From assembly GCA_014382465.1 (NCBI GenBank), contig JACNJP010000492.1:1-7145 (forward strand): a stretch of 7,145 nucleotides of DNA, in the 5' to 3' direction. A model generated the notes under the pieces. That model saw only the letters and a program-made list of their open reading frames with translations, was not told the origin of the DNA and made no database searches. A program made the position numbers and the translations under genes. Below, piece after piece: positions 1-5,496 of the stretch; the stretch's first letter is position 1, and each line of letters begins with the position of its first letter. This DNA comes from Planctomycetota bacterium (GTDB taxonomy: Bacteria; Planctomycetota; UBA1135).

Positions 1-14
1 GGTGACTCCGGGAC

Positions 15-383
15 ATGGCCCGTGCGGCCGCGCCGGCCGCTCAGCCGTCCAGCCCCCACCCCACAAGCGTGTGCGGCGCCCCGATCTTACTCCTCCTGGG
101 CACCCTGCTCGCCGGGCTGGCCCTGCTCTTCGGAACGCGGCGCCGCGCCCCGCTGCGTCGGTCCGGTGCGGCAGCGGCGGTTTCCCTGCCGGCGGTCCAC
201 CTGCTGCTCTGGCCACCCTCGCGGTCCACATGCATCGCAGCCTCGGCGGGGGGCCGGAGAGGATCGGCCCCGCCGGATTCCCGCCCGCGCTGCTCCTCCA
301 CCACGATCTGGCCGGCCTCGCCTTCAGCGCCCTCATCCTGGACGGAATGTTCGGCTGGCCGCTCACCCGCCGCACCGCCTTGA
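15..383 (+). pseudogene. Remnant of a small multi-pass membrane protein, frameshifted
   Basis: I do not recognise the family with certainty. From the ATG at 15 the frame encodes a hydrophobic helix (APILLLLGTLLAGLALLFG), a basic loop (RRRAPLRR) and the start of a second helix (AVSLPAVHLLLW). After about 212 that frame turns into Ser/Pro/Arg-rich nonsense. The frame one base back continues sensibly: ATLAVHMHRSLGG, then PERIGPAGFPPALLLHH and a third hydrophobic stretch ending near DGMFGWPL. Adding one G to the GG at 211-212 joins the two halves as HLLLW-ATLAVHMH. So this is either a one-base deletion or a sequencing error. The repaired frame does not stop cleanly. It runs into the cassette region after about 360-383, so the native C-terminus appears lost at that junction. 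The start is uncertain because no good Shine-Dalgarno site is visible. Codon use is strongly GC-biased, like the right-hand backbone genes. Confidence 0.45.
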
Positions 384-386
384 TAC

Positions 387-887
387 ATGAAGGGACTCCC
401 AGAATCGATCGAGGAATACGCCTTAAAGGCAGGGAATGGAGAGCTCGCATGGCGGCGCTCGGACTTGGCTGCAGCTCATTCAGCCATCGCGTTCTCTGGT
501 CAAGCAATATTGAGCGGCGAGGTGTGGAGCATCATCAACGGGAAGTTCGTAGGAATGATCCCCAACGCCAGGGACGAAGCTCCCGGCATATGGTCGTGGT
601 CCACCAAGGAGAAGGCCAGGTCAGAATCTTGGCAGGAGTATTGCGCGCGAGCTGCCGAGGAGAGCCTTCGAGCCGCGGAGGCAATGCGGGTTGAGGAGGA
701 ATCACATCCAAGGTGGCGGGACAGCCTGTACTTCAGCCTGACCTACATTAGCGAAGGTGGCGTAAATCACGCCGCCGCTGATCGCCAATGCGTTAGATTC
801 TCACGGGAGCAGCGAATGAGTGAGTTGCGCTACAAGTGTTGGACAAAGGCTACCGACAGCGAGAGCGGCGATCTTCGGCTCGGATAG
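387..887 (+). CDS. Cassette protein, possibly immunity-like, with a read-through tail
   Basis: Encodes 166 residues. Residues 1 to about 120 look like a compact soluble alpha/beta domain: a helical start, then ILSGEVWSIINGKFVGMIP (41-59), GIWSWSTK, then ESWQEYCARAAEESLRAAEAM and a closing DSLYFSLTYI. From memory this pattern resembles small immunity-type proteins such as the Imm40 group, but that is tentative and no toxin gene is nearby. The reading frame does not stop in its own attC site, which begins near 741 (codon 119). It runs through the site and continues in frame into the ORF of the next small cassette (Met144 is the ATG at 816), stopping at 885-887. Residues 121-166 are therefore probably not part of the native domain. 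A TGA at 381-383 in the same frame makes the ATG at 387 the first possible start. No Shine-Dalgarno site is visible. Confidence 0.7.
   Translation: MKGLPESIEEYALKAGNGELAWRRSDLAAAHSAIAFSGQAILSGEVWSIINGKFVGMIPNARDEAPGIWSWSTKEKARSESWQEYCARAAEESLRAAEAMRVEEESHPRWRDSLYFSLTYISEGGVNHAAADRQCVRFSREQRMSELRYKCWTKATDSESGDLRLG
741..798 (+). repeat. attC recombination site A
   Basis: Imperfect hairpin typical of an integron attC. CATTAGCGA (746-754) pairs with TCGCCAATG (782-790) with one A-C mismatch. GGTGGCG (756-762) pairs with CGCCGCC (770-776) with one G-T wobble. The two stems are separated by an unpaired A on the left and GCTGA on the right, with a 7-base loop. It ends in a perfect right box GTTAGAT (792-798, consensus GTTRRRY). 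The left box is degenerate (ACCTAC at 741-746; consensus RYYYAAC). The core CCGCCGCTGA lies at 772-781. Recombination would cut after G792. Confidence 0.75.
816..887 (+). CDS. 23-codon ORF of a minimal integron cassette
   Basis: The ATG at 816 has a good Shine-Dalgarno site (GGGAG, 805-809) six bases upstream and reads MSELRYKCWTKATDSESG followed by five more residues to a TAG at 885-887. This is the only content of a cassette of about 149 bp between attC sites A and B. It is in the same frame as the upstream cassette ORF, so it could be made alone or as the tail of that protein. I recognise no family. It may be a remnant of a longer cassette gene. The proper ribosome site, placed just after the recombination point, is the main reason to list it separately. 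Confidence 0.4.
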   Translation: MSELRYKCWTKATDSESGDLRLG

Positions 888-947
888 CGCAATCCACATG
901 CAGCGGCCGGCGCTACGCGCCGCCGCTGATGCCTAAGAGGCGTAGAC
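885..947 (+). repeat. attC recombination site B
   Basis: Hairpin at 898-931. CAT-CAGCGG-CGGCGC on the left pairs with GCGCCG-CCGCTG-ATG on the right, leaving two extra unpaired bases on the left arm (G900 and one C of 907-908), like the extrahelical bases of attC sites. It carries the shared core CCGCCGCTGA (920-929). It aligns over the same 63-bp span as sites C and D. Both outer boxes are degenerate: TAGCGCA at 885-891 on the left and CGTAGAC at 941-947 on the right. It may fold correctly yet recombine poorly. Confidence 0.6.
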
Positions 948-952
948 GAACG

Positions 953-1627
953 ATGAGTGAAGCAAGAGCAGTTGTTCACTATCAACGGGGCCTGGAGGCG
1001 AAAGAAGCGCGCGAGTTGGAGCGGGCCGCCCGTGAATTCAGCCGGGCGGTCGAACTTGATCCTGGGCACGCCGAGGCACATCAAGAACTCGGGTGGGTTA
1101 CGTATGCCAGCGAAGCAGGCCTCGAGGAGGCTCGGGTGTGCCTTGAGCGTTCGATCGAGCTCGACCCGTCACTGAGCGATGCCCACATGTACCTCGCGAT
1201 CGTCCTCAATCGTCTAGAACGGCGTGATGACTCTGAGGCTCATTTCGGGACGGCTCTCGGGCTGACTGATCATCCGGCCCTGGTCCATTCTGTCTTTGCC
1301 GAGGAGTTCCTGTGGCACAACAGTCGCTATGGCGAGGCAGAGCATCACTTCAAGGCGGCCCTTGGGAATGACCCGAATTGCGTTTATGCCCTTCGCAGCT
1401 ATGCCCGAATGCTCGCCTGCCACGGGCGCGACTTTGAGGCCAAGGTGCACTTCGACGAGGCGCTGGAGATCGATCCGGATGACCAACACACCAAGCGTTC
1501 ATTCGACGAGTTCCTGCTCGATCTAGTTGCAGAAGACCGCGACCCGGACGATTGTCTACGAGCGGCGATTGCGAAGGACCCGAACCACACGGAGGGAATT
1601 CAATGCCTCAACAGCCGATGTGGGTGA
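953..1627 (+). CDS. TPR-repeat protein in an integron cassette
   Basis: Predicted 224-residue soluble protein made almost entirely of tetratricopeptide repeats, the helix-turn-helix scaffolds that bind other proteins. Repeat units of about 34 residues are visible: roughly 5-38 (AAREFSRAVELDP), 39-72 (ARVCLERSIELDP), 73-106 (SDAHMYLAIVLNRL), 107-141 (GEAEHHFKAALGNDP) and 142-175 (AKVHFDEALEIDP). A looser helical tail follows. There is no signal peptide or membrane segment. I chose the ATG at 953 because it lies just inside the cassette, after the right box of attC B. An in-frame ATG at 929 and upstream GTG codons fall in or beyond the neighbouring attC. The Shine-Dalgarno site is weak at best (GAGGCG, 937-942). 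The stop at 1625-1627 comes 7 bases before attC C, as expected for a cassette gene. Partner and function are unknown. Confidence 0.85.
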   Translation: MSEARAVVHYQRGLEAKEARELERAAREFSRAVELDPGHAEAHQELGWVTYASEAGLEEARVCLERSIELDPSLSDAHMYLAIVLNRLERRDDSEAHFGTALGLTDHPALVHSVFAEEFLWHNSRYGEAEHHFKAALGNDPNCVYALRSYARMLACHGRDFEAKVHFDEALEIDPDDQHTKRSFDEFLLDLVAEDRDPDDCLRAAIAKDPNHTEGIQCLNSRCG

Positions 1628-1634
1628 ACGCGAC

Positions 1635-1697
1635 GTCAAACTTGCCGATGCCGTGGACGTCGCCTCGCGCCGCCGCTGACCGGCCAACCCGTTGGAC
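1635..1697 (+). repeat. attC recombination site C
   Basis: A 63-bp site at the end of the TPR cassette. Left box GTCAAAC (1635-1641, one base off RYYYAAC) and perfect right box GTTGGAC (1691-1697, GTTRRRY). Outer stem TTG-CCG (1642-1647) pairs with CGG-CAA (1681-1687) with one bulged C. The core CCGCCGCTGA is at 1670-1679. It aligns base for base in length with site D (49 bp between boxes in both). The inner left arm (1648-1660) pairs poorly with the right, so the fold is weaker than in A or D. Cutting after G1691 releases the next cassette, which begins TTGGAC. Confidence 0.75.
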
Positions 1698-1706
1698 AGA
1701 TCAGAG

Positions 1707-2144
1707 ATGAGCCACCAGCACCAGGTCGCGATCGTTCTTGACAGGTGCTTCGGTGGAGATCTTTGGACCCTCTCCCGAGAGGTTCATGTCTGGATTGTCA
1801 GGTCTGACCACAATGAAGGAGTTGCCAGAGCTGTCTGGAACCGGGAAACGGAGGAGTTCCCTGTCAAACAGAGGGTGACCGTCTTCGACGGCGCAAGGGA
1901 GCCTGGAAGTGCCCTGTTCAGCATCTTGGGGACGGTCGATCTGCACCACAATGAATACTCTGCCCCTGAGCCATGGGATTCCATCCTCGTAGTGGGGCTG
2001 ACGTCGGGGGCCGTCGACCTGAACCTGGTGGCCCGCGAACTTGGAGGCATCAGCCTTTCTGTCTCTCCGGAGGATGAGGGATTCAGGATCAAGCGTACTG
2101 TCCAACCAGCCGCTCCATCGGCCGGCGCTATGCGACGCCGCTGA
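1707..2144 (+). CDS. Conserved-hypothetical integron cassette protein
   Basis: Predicted 145-residue soluble protein. The N-terminus (VAIVLDRCFGGDLWTLSR, then VHVWIVRSDHNEGVARAVW) and the middle (ALFSILGTVDLHHNEYS, 69-85) look like an alternating alpha/beta fold. From memory a family of small hypothetical proteins shares the pattern of a 'vWIVDs..N' strand followed by 'l.tvd.HHgeYS', but no function is established. I see no catalytic motif I can defend. I chose the ATG at 1707; an in-frame TTG at 1692 is part of the recombination box. No clear Shine-Dalgarno site is seen. The last ~15 residues (TVQPAAPSAGAMRRR) and the stop at 2142-2144 are encoded by attC D, a normal feature of cassette genes. 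Codon use is mixed, unlike the flanking backbone. Confidence 0.75.
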   Translation: MSHQHQVAIVLDRCFGGDLWTLSREVHVWIVRSDHNEGVARAVWNRETEEFPVKQRVTVFDGAREPGSALFSILGTVDLHHNEYSAPEPWDSILVVGLTSGAVDLNLVARELGGISLSVSPEDEGFRIKRTVQPAAPSAGAMRRR

Positions 2145-2162
2145 GCGGCATACCCGGTGTAC
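2100..2162 (+). repeat. attC recombination site D
   Basis: The best-formed site. Left box GTCCAAC (2100-2106) fits RYYYAAC exactly and is the perfect complement of the GTTGGAC (1691-1697) at the start of the same cassette. This is the relation expected when both halves came from one circular cassette. GCCGCTC (2109-2115) pairs perfectly with GAGCGGC (2143-2149). An inner stem (2117-2127 with 2133-2142) has one extra unpaired C at 2122-2123 and two mismatches, with a short loop CTATG. The right box GGTGTAC (2156-2162) does not fit GTTRRRY, so the right edge of the array may be an old or rearranged junction. Confidence 0.8.
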
Positions 2163-2189
2163 CAACGGAAGCGGCGTCCCGCGGTCGAA

Positions 2190-2222
2190 CTCGGAAGCTT
2201 GCCCAGGCCCGGAGCTTCCGAG
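2190..2222. promoter_or_regulatory. 10-bp perfect inverted repeat, possible operator or hairpin
   Basis: CTCGGAAGCT (2190-2199) and AGCTTCCGAG (2213-2222) are exact reverse complements with a 13-base spacer. A third copy of the half-site TTCCGAG lies at 2228-2234, directly before the ATG at 2236. The right arm overlaps the likely Shine-Dalgarno AGGAA (2221-2225). The gene downstream encodes a DNA-binding regulator, so autoregulation is a reasonable inference. An mRNA hairpin hiding the ribosome site is an alternative. Confidence 0.4.
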
Positions 2223-2235
2223 GAACATTCCGAGT

Positions 2236-3500
2236 ATGGACCTGGCCGAGATCCTGAAGCTCCCTGAAGGCAAGACGCTCGAGTTCAAGCGGGACCTCTC
2301 CTCGCCGGACGGCGTGATGCGAACGGTCGTGGCGTTCGCCAACACCGCGGGCGGGACGCTGCTCCTCGGTGTGGAGGACAAGAGCCGGCGCGTGCGCGGC
2401 ATCGGCGACCCTCTGGGCCTGGAGGAGCGCTTGGCAAACCTCATCAGCGACCGCATCGCTCCCCGGCTGGTTCCCGAGATTGAGATCCTGTCTTGGCGCC
2501 GCAAGCAGGTCTTGGCCGTTCAGGTCCATCCGAGCTCCAGCCGACCCCACTATCTGGCGCGCAAGGGGCCGGCGGGCGGTACGTACGTCCGGGTCGGCTC
2601 CACCAACCGGGTCGCTGATACCGAGCTGATCCAGGAACTCTCGCGGTTCGCCCGAGGGGAGGCCTTCGACGAGCAGCCGATGCCCGGCATCGACTCGGAA
2701 GCCATCGACTTCCGAGCTGCTTCCGAGTCGTTCGCGGCCGTCCGCCGGCTCACGCGACGCGACCTCGAGACCCTGCGCCTGGTGATGAGCCACCAGGGCC
2801 GCAAGGTCCCGACCGTGGGGGGGCATGATCCTGTTCGGCAACGGCCGCGAGGAGCATTTCCCCGACGCCTGGATCCAGGCCGGCCGCTTCGGCGGCACCG
2901 ACAAGAGCCGCATCGTGGATCGCACGGAGATCCACGCACTCCCGGTGCAGGCCGTCGAAGACGCGATCGCATTCGTGCACAAGCACACGCTCCACGGGGC
3001 GGAGATCGGCGCGGTGCGGCGCAAGGAGCAATGGACCCTCCCGCCGGTCGCCGTGCGCGAGGCCGTGATCAATGCCGTGGTCCACACCGACTACGCGCAG
3101 CGCGGCGCACCGCTCAGGCTGTCGATCTTCGACGACCGCCTCGAGGTGGAGAACCCGGGGCTGCTGCCCTTCGGCCTCACCGTCGAGGACCTGCCGCACG
3201 GGGTGTCGAAGCTGCGCAACCGGGTCATCGGCCGCGTCTTCCACGCGCTTCCGGGTCACGATCACTACGCGCGCCGTCGGCCCCCCGGTGCTCGACGAGA
3301 CCGATCAGGCCATCCTGGCCTGCATCGCGGACGGGGAGGGATGGCTCACGAGCGAGATCGCTGCCGAGATCGGGCTCACGCCGCGGGCGACGCGCACCCG
3401 GCTCGCCAAGTTGGTCGGCCGCGGGCTGGTGCGCGAGATCGGCACCGGGCCCCAAGATCCGCAGCGGCGCTACTTCCGGGCCAAGGGGGGACCGGCATGA
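2236..3500 (+). pseudogene. Broken AlbA_2 / HATPase_c_4 / winged-helix regulator
   Basis: Three reading frames together spell a regulator of the family often annotated as 'ATP-binding protein' or RecG-like, common beside type I restriction genes. Part 1 (2236 to about 2822) carries the AlbA_2 domain: EGKTLEFKRDL at 11-21, AFANTAGGTLLLGVED at 33-48, then TYVRVGSTNR. Part 2, one frame later (about 2824-3243), has GMILFG, REAVINAVVHTDY and a strand motif FDDRLEVENPG typical of HATPase_c_4, ending LRNRVIGRVFH. Part 3, another frame on (about 3243-3500), reads TRFRVTI and ends in a winged helix (DQAILACIADGEGWLTSEIA). Lesion one is an extra G in the G7 run 2817-2823; six Gs restore TVGGMILFG. Lesion two also lacks about 35 codons usual in the family (an LGxIEQWGSGI-type segment), so it is a true deletion and not just an indel. 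Start: ATG 2236 with AGGAA 11 bases upstream. Confidence 0.75.
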
Positions 3501-3760
3501 GCCTCACGCCTGAGCAGCGGGCCCGCCAGGACATCGATGCGGTGCTCGAGGCCGCGGGGCTGTTTGACGAAGGGCCCGACTGGGGACGCCCACCTGTTGA
3601 CGGCCCGGTTATTGAGAGTCCTCAACTCGACATGGGAGCGTGCAGCGTTCTCTGGCTTTCCATGGGGGAGCCACATTGCCTCGAGATCTACGCCTTCGGA
3701 AGCCACCTCCCGGAAGTTCTGGATGAGTTCAACTTGTCCGGATCTGCTGGCAGGGTCTAG
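3497..3760 (+). pseudogene. HsdR N-terminal remnant fused to an unknown ORF
   Basis: An 87-codon frame whose ATG overlaps the stop of the regulator (ATGA, 3497-3500), implying translational coupling. Its first 21 residues, MSLTPEQRARQDIDAVLEAA plus G, match from memory the start of type I restriction endonuclease R subunits (the family continues GW..QD and then the nuclease domain). Homology ends near 3559. The rest, LFDEGPDWGRPPVDGPVIE then CSVLWLSMGEPHCLEIYAFG and LPEVLDEFNL, is not HsdR. It looks like real protein from an unrelated small gene. An intact R subunit is around 800-1100 residues, so the restriction function is gone here. The junction implies a deletion or recombination that removed nearly all of hsdR. 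The downstream part could itself be a fragment of another small gene; I cannot name it. Confidence 0.55.
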
Positions 3761-3761
3761 C

Positions 3762-3854
3762 ATGCGGCGCGAGTGGCTCGGCTTCGGCGACCGTTCACCC
3801 GCGAACCCGCTCGGCGGCGCCTGGGCCTATTCCTTCCTGGAAGGAGACACGTAG
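3762..3854 (+). CDS. Short 30-residue ORF before the methyltransferase
   Basis: An ATG two bases after the previous stop opens a frame MRREWLGFGDRSPANPLGGA followed by ten more residues to a TAG at 3852-3854, directly touching the methyltransferase ATG at 3855. The methyltransferase Shine-Dalgarno site (AAGGAG, 3841-3846) lies inside it, so translation could be coupled. There is no ribosome site of its own that I can see and no recognised family. It may be a leader ORF, a fragment of a lost gene, or chance. Confidence 0.25.
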   Translation: MRREWLGFGDRSPANPLGGAWAYSFLEGDT

Positions 3855-4655
3855 ATGCAAGACCGATTCGATGCAGAAACCGTTGCGCGATTCGAGAGTG
3901 AGACTTGGTCTCGGTGCGCCAAAGGTTACATGGAGGGATTCGGCGCGCTGGTCACGGAGGGGATCGCTCCTTTGCTGGACGAAGTGAATGTGTGTAGGGG
4001 TGACCGAGTCCTGGATGTGGGAACGGGTCCTGGCCTGGTTGCGGCCATGGCCGCGGAGCGGGGCGCCAACCCCGTCGGCCTCGATTTCTCCGAGGCGATG
4101 CTGGCTGAGGCTCGGAGGATCCATCCCGAAATCGAGTTCCACGCCGGGTATGCCGAGACGCTGCCCTTTGGGGACGGCGAGTTCGACGCAGTTGTCGGTA
4201 ACTTTGTGCTTCATCACTCAGGCGACCCGAACCAGGTCCTGAGAGAGGCGTTCAGAGTGCTCCGCCCGGATGGCCGGATGGGATTCACCGTTTGGGCAGA
4301 CTTCTCGAAGCTTGAAGCCTTCGGCCTGTTCTTCGCTGCAGTGCAGGAGCACGCCGGAGACACAGAACTTCCTCATGGTCCATTATTTGGCGTCAGCGAG
4401 TTCGCGGTCTTCCATGAGATGGCTCGCGGAGCCGGTTTTCGCGATTCTTCCGTAAGGGAACTCCAAATCGCATGGCGAGCGCCCTCGATCGATTCGTTCT
4501 TGGCCGCATTTCGAGACTGGGCAAACCTAGATGCATTACCCATCGATGTCCGGCACGCGATCGAAGGTACTGTCCGGGAGCGCGCCGGTGCCTACCGGAG
4601 CGGTGATGCCTTCATCATGCCGAATCCAGCGATTCTGATAACCGCTGTCAAGTGA
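3855..4655 (+). CDS. Class I SAM-dependent methyltransferase (UbiE-like fold)
   Basis: Predicted 266-residue cytoplasmic enzyme that transfers a methyl group from S-adenosylmethionine to an unknown substrate, probably a small molecule. Motif I, the SAM-binding loop, is VLDVGTGPG (52-60). The acidic ribose-binding position falls in GLDFSEAML (75-83). AETLPFGDGEFDAVVGN (100-116) covers motifs II-III, followed by VLHH and FRVLRPDGRMGF (133-144), a hallmark of the UbiE/COQ5-type Methyltransf_11 group. The C-terminal ~115 residues form a family-specific cap and carry no motif I can assign. Length is normal for the class. The start is well supported: AAGGAG lies 8 bases before the ATG. It is not a DNA methyltransferase (no DPPY or PC motif), so it is not the HsdM partner of the nearby restriction remnant. 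Codon use is more mixed than in the genes to its right, suggesting it belongs to the accessory block. Confidence 0.9.
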   Translation: MQDRFDAETVARFESETWSRCAKGYMEGFGALVTEGIAPLLDEVNVCRGDRVLDVGTGPGLVAAMAAERGANPVGLDFSEAMLAEARRIHPEIEFHAGYAETLPFGDGEFDAVVGNFVLHHSGDPNQVLREAFRVLRPDGRMGFTVWADFSKLEAFGLFFAAVQEHAGDTELPHGPLFGVSEFAVFHEMARGAGFRDSSVRELQIAWRAPSIDSFLAAFRDWANLDALPIDVRHAIEGTVRERAGAYRSGDAFIMPNPAILITAVK

Positions 4656-4711
4656 GCGCGCCGAAGTAGGATCCCTTCCCGCCGATCCTGGCCCGTGACC
4701 GAACCCGACCG

Positions 4712-5418
4712 ATGCCCGATCTGAAACAAGGCTTCCTGCTCTATGGAGTGTTCGTGGTCTCCTCCACCTTCCACGAGGCGGCCACGCCTGGGCGGCGATG
4801 CGCGGGGGGGACCGCACGGCCTACGAGGGCGGCCAGGTGAGCCTGGATCCGCGGCCGCACATCCGGCGGGAGCCGTTCGGCATGGTCGTGCTGCCGGTGT
4901 TGTCCGTCCTCGCCTCCGGCTGGCCGCTCGGCTTCGCCAGCGCGCCCTACAACCGCGACTGGGCCCGGAGGTTCCCCCGCCGAGCCGGGTGGATGGCCTT
5001 GGCGGGGCCGGGGGCCAACCTGCTCCTGCTCCTGTTGGCGGCGCTGGTCATCAACCTCGGCGTGCTCGGCGGCGTCTTCTACGCGCCGGACCGGATCAGC
5101 TTCGCCTACGTCACGGCGGTGACCGCGGGCGCGGCCAGCTTCTGGCAGCCGATCGTCGCCCTGGCGGGGGCGGTGTTCTCGCTGAACCTGCTGCTGTTCA
5201 TCTTCAACCTGCTCCCGGTCCCGCCGCTGGACGGATTCACGGCATTCCTGTCCGGCCTGCCGCCTCACCGGGCCGGCAAGGTCCAGGATTCCCTCCACGC
5301 CCATCCCCAGCTCCGCTGGCTGGGGATCTTCCTGGCCTGGCAGGTCTTCGATGGGCTGTTCCATCCAGTCTTCCTCTTGGCGGTCAGCGCGCTCTACCCC
5401 GGAGTCTCGTACTCCTAG
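4712..5418 (+). pseudogene. M50 (site-2-protease-like) membrane metalloprotease, frameshifted in HExxH
   Basis: The frame from ATG 4712 reads MPDLKQGFLLYGVFVVSSTF, then HEAA, and turns to nonsense. The frame from about 4784 continues as AWAAMRGGD and stays open to the stop at 5416-5418. Adding one C to the CC at 4782-4783 restores HEAAHAW, the HExxH zinc motif of the M50 intramembrane proteases. The repaired product is about 235 residues. Other family marks are present: SLDPRPHI after the zinc helix, ALAGPGANLLLLLLAALVI as the second membrane helix, and FNLLPVPPLDG late in the protein, whose Asp is the third zinc ligand. Several hydrophobic helices place it in the inner membrane, where such enzymes cut membrane-bound substrates. 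The preservation of everything around the lesion suggests either a very recent mutation or a base-calling error. No Shine-Dalgarno site is seen before 4712. Confidence 0.8.
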
Positions 5419-5496
5419 GGAGGGGCCGGGGCGTCCCCGAGCGCGGAATGGCGAGGCCCCCGCCGAACCCTGGAGGCGGGATATCCTGGTCGGTTC

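Larger units (their letters stand above)
384..2162 (+). mobile_element. Integrase-less integron cassette array (CALIN-like), about four cassettes
   Basis: Four attC-like sites lie in the same orientation at the 3' ends of short, independent ORFs. Each carries the shared core (C/A)CGCCGCTGA followed 10-11 bases later by a right box related to GTTRRRY. The inferred cassettes are: left edge to 792; 793-941; 942-1691; 1692-2156. All cassette ORFs are on the + strand, as in an array whose integrase would lie to the left. No tyrosine integrase or attI is present in the window. The left edge near 384 is abrupt and cuts into a membrane-protein remnant. The right edge near 2156 falls just before a restriction-associated regulator, and its right box (GGTGTAC) is degenerate. 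In family terms this is a cluster of attC sites lacking an integrase. An integrase beyond the window cannot be excluded. Confidence 0.75.

Noticed and set aside
360..386. Possible extra attC at the left edge of the array (CCGCCGC followed by CTTGATAC)
   Set aside because: There is no GTTRRRY box, no matching left arm and no hairpin; the similarity is limited to a GC-rich heptamer common in this DNA.
1701..2504. 267-codon minus-strand frame opposite the last cassette and the regulator
   Set aside because: It spans the attC site and two unrelated genes on the other strand and shows no recognisable domain.
3561..3567. GTTTGAC, the exact complement of the attC C left box GTCAAAC, as a further cassette boundary
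   Set aside because: No attC core or hairpin precedes it; the upstream bases are the HsdR-like coding start. A 7-base match alone is not enough.
3855..4655. Methyltransferase as the modification subunit of the restriction remnant
   Set aside because: Its motifs are those of small-molecule UbiE-type enzymes; the catalytic motif of DNA adenine or cytosine methylases is absent.
5427..5480. Small GC hairpins between the M50 and DUF3299 genes (CGGGG-CGT-CCCCG; CCCGCC...GGCGGG) as a terminator
   Set aside because: The stems are only 5-6 bp, there is no T-tract, and such pairs are expected by chance at this GC content.
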